Shown: positions 5,570 to 5,697 of the stretch, one piece after another
Layout: the number at the start of each line of letters is the position of its first letter
How positions within the stretch are numbered: position 1 is the stretch's first letter
From: Candidatus Altarchaeota archaeon
Lineage (GTDB): Archaea > Altiarchaeota > Altiarchaeia > JAFGQM01
Length of the DNA stretch: 5,697 bases
Direction of reading: 5' to 3'
Assembly (NCBI GenBank): GCA_016935655.1
Contig: JAFGQM010000076.1
Span: forward strand, 1-5,697
Translations under genes and position numbers: made by a program
Notes under the pieces: model-generated
Told to the model about the DNA's origin: nothing
Database searches by the model: none
What the model saw: only the letters and a program-made list of their open reading frames with translations

Positions 5570-5638
5570 GTTTCACAAAAATCGCAAGTAGTTTCAAAAA
5601 AATGAAACTAGTTTCAGATAGGTTCTACAATTGTTTCA
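5570..5638 (+). promoter_or_regulatory. Second array of four phased GTTTCA boxes, upstream of the right-edge gene
   Basis: Perfect GTTTCA boxes begin at 5570, 5591, 5611 and 5633, with spacings of 21, 20 and 22 bp, identical to the array at 4662-4730. An additional inverted copy TGAAAC (5603-5608) forms a 6-6-6 palindrome with the second box. By hand count, 4660-4740 and 5568-5648 match at about 58 of 81 positions with no gap. All four boxes are exact here, whereas two of the four are degenerate in the first array, so this may be the stronger site. Confidence 0.72.
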
Positions 5639-5639
5639 G

Positions 5640-5648
5640 GACAAATAT
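5640..5648 (+). promoter_or_regulatory. Candidate TATA box of the right-edge gene
   Basis: GACAAATAT directly follows the last GTTTCA box and is identical to the element at 4732-4740. It ends 25 bp before the ATG at 5673, so transcription should start at or within a few bases of the start codon. The mRNA would be leaderless or nearly so. Confidence 0.5.
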
Positions 5649-5672
5649 ACTCAATAAATAAATAGGGATAAA

Positions 5673-5697
5673 ATGACCAAACAGGTATTGCCACAAC
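5673..5697 (+). CDS. Start of a rightward gene, truncated by the window edge
   Basis: An open frame begins with ATG at 5673 and reads MTKQVLPQ before the window ends. It is too short to identify. The start is supported by the upstream promoter array, which matches that of the secreted-protein gene, and by the position of the TATA-like element. The first residues show no obvious similarity to the start of the secreted protein, but eight residues cannot exclude a paralogue with a later hydrophobic segment. Confidence 0.5.

Noticed and set aside
4662..5638. GTTTCA arrays considered as a CRISPR-like repeat
   Set aside because: The repeat unit is only 6 bp at about 21-bp intervals, and the intervening sequence is partly conserved between the two arrays, so these are not repeats with unique spacers.

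Overview
This window is most likely archaeal chromosome. The best evidence is an Nre-family DNA repair protein (a family described from archaea) that ends in a PCNA-binding PIP box. A+T-rich TATA-like elements lie about 25-50 bp upstream of several starts, strong Shine-Dalgarno sequences are absent, and ATA and AGG codons are common. The small secreted helical-repeat protein recalls proteins I associate with DPANN archaea and Patescibacteria. The exact lineage cannot be fixed from this sequence, and DPANN membership is only a guess.

Layout. Positions 28-546 (+) encode a Pat/Pka-like GNAT acetyltransferase. It converges, with a 6-nt gap, on a fold-III PLP decarboxylase of the ornithine decarboxylase type (553-1764, -). 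A terminator-like hairpin sits at the junction. Further right on the minus strand are a small, divergent GNAT-like protein (1847-2278) and a two-gene operon reading leftward: nre (3420-4586), then a radical SAM/helix-hairpin-helix protein (2308-3417), with only 2 nt between them. Both operon products look like DNA repair or DNA modification factors.

A 187-bp divergent region (4587-4773) separates nre from a rightward gene for a secreted or membrane-anchored helical protein (4774-5316). That gene ends in a hairpin/poly-T terminator. It is followed by about 350 bp without a convincing gene, which contains one good inverted repeat. At the right edge another rightward gene begins (ATG at 5673) and runs out of the window.

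The most notable observation is regulatory. The regions upstream of the secreted-protein gene and of the right-edge gene align without gaps over about 81 bp. Each carries four GTTTCA-like boxes with identical start-to-start spacings of 21, 20 and 22 bp, roughly two helical turns. Each array ends directly against a GACAAATAT TATA-like element. This looks like a co-regulated promoter pair controlled by a multimeric or cooperatively binding regulator.
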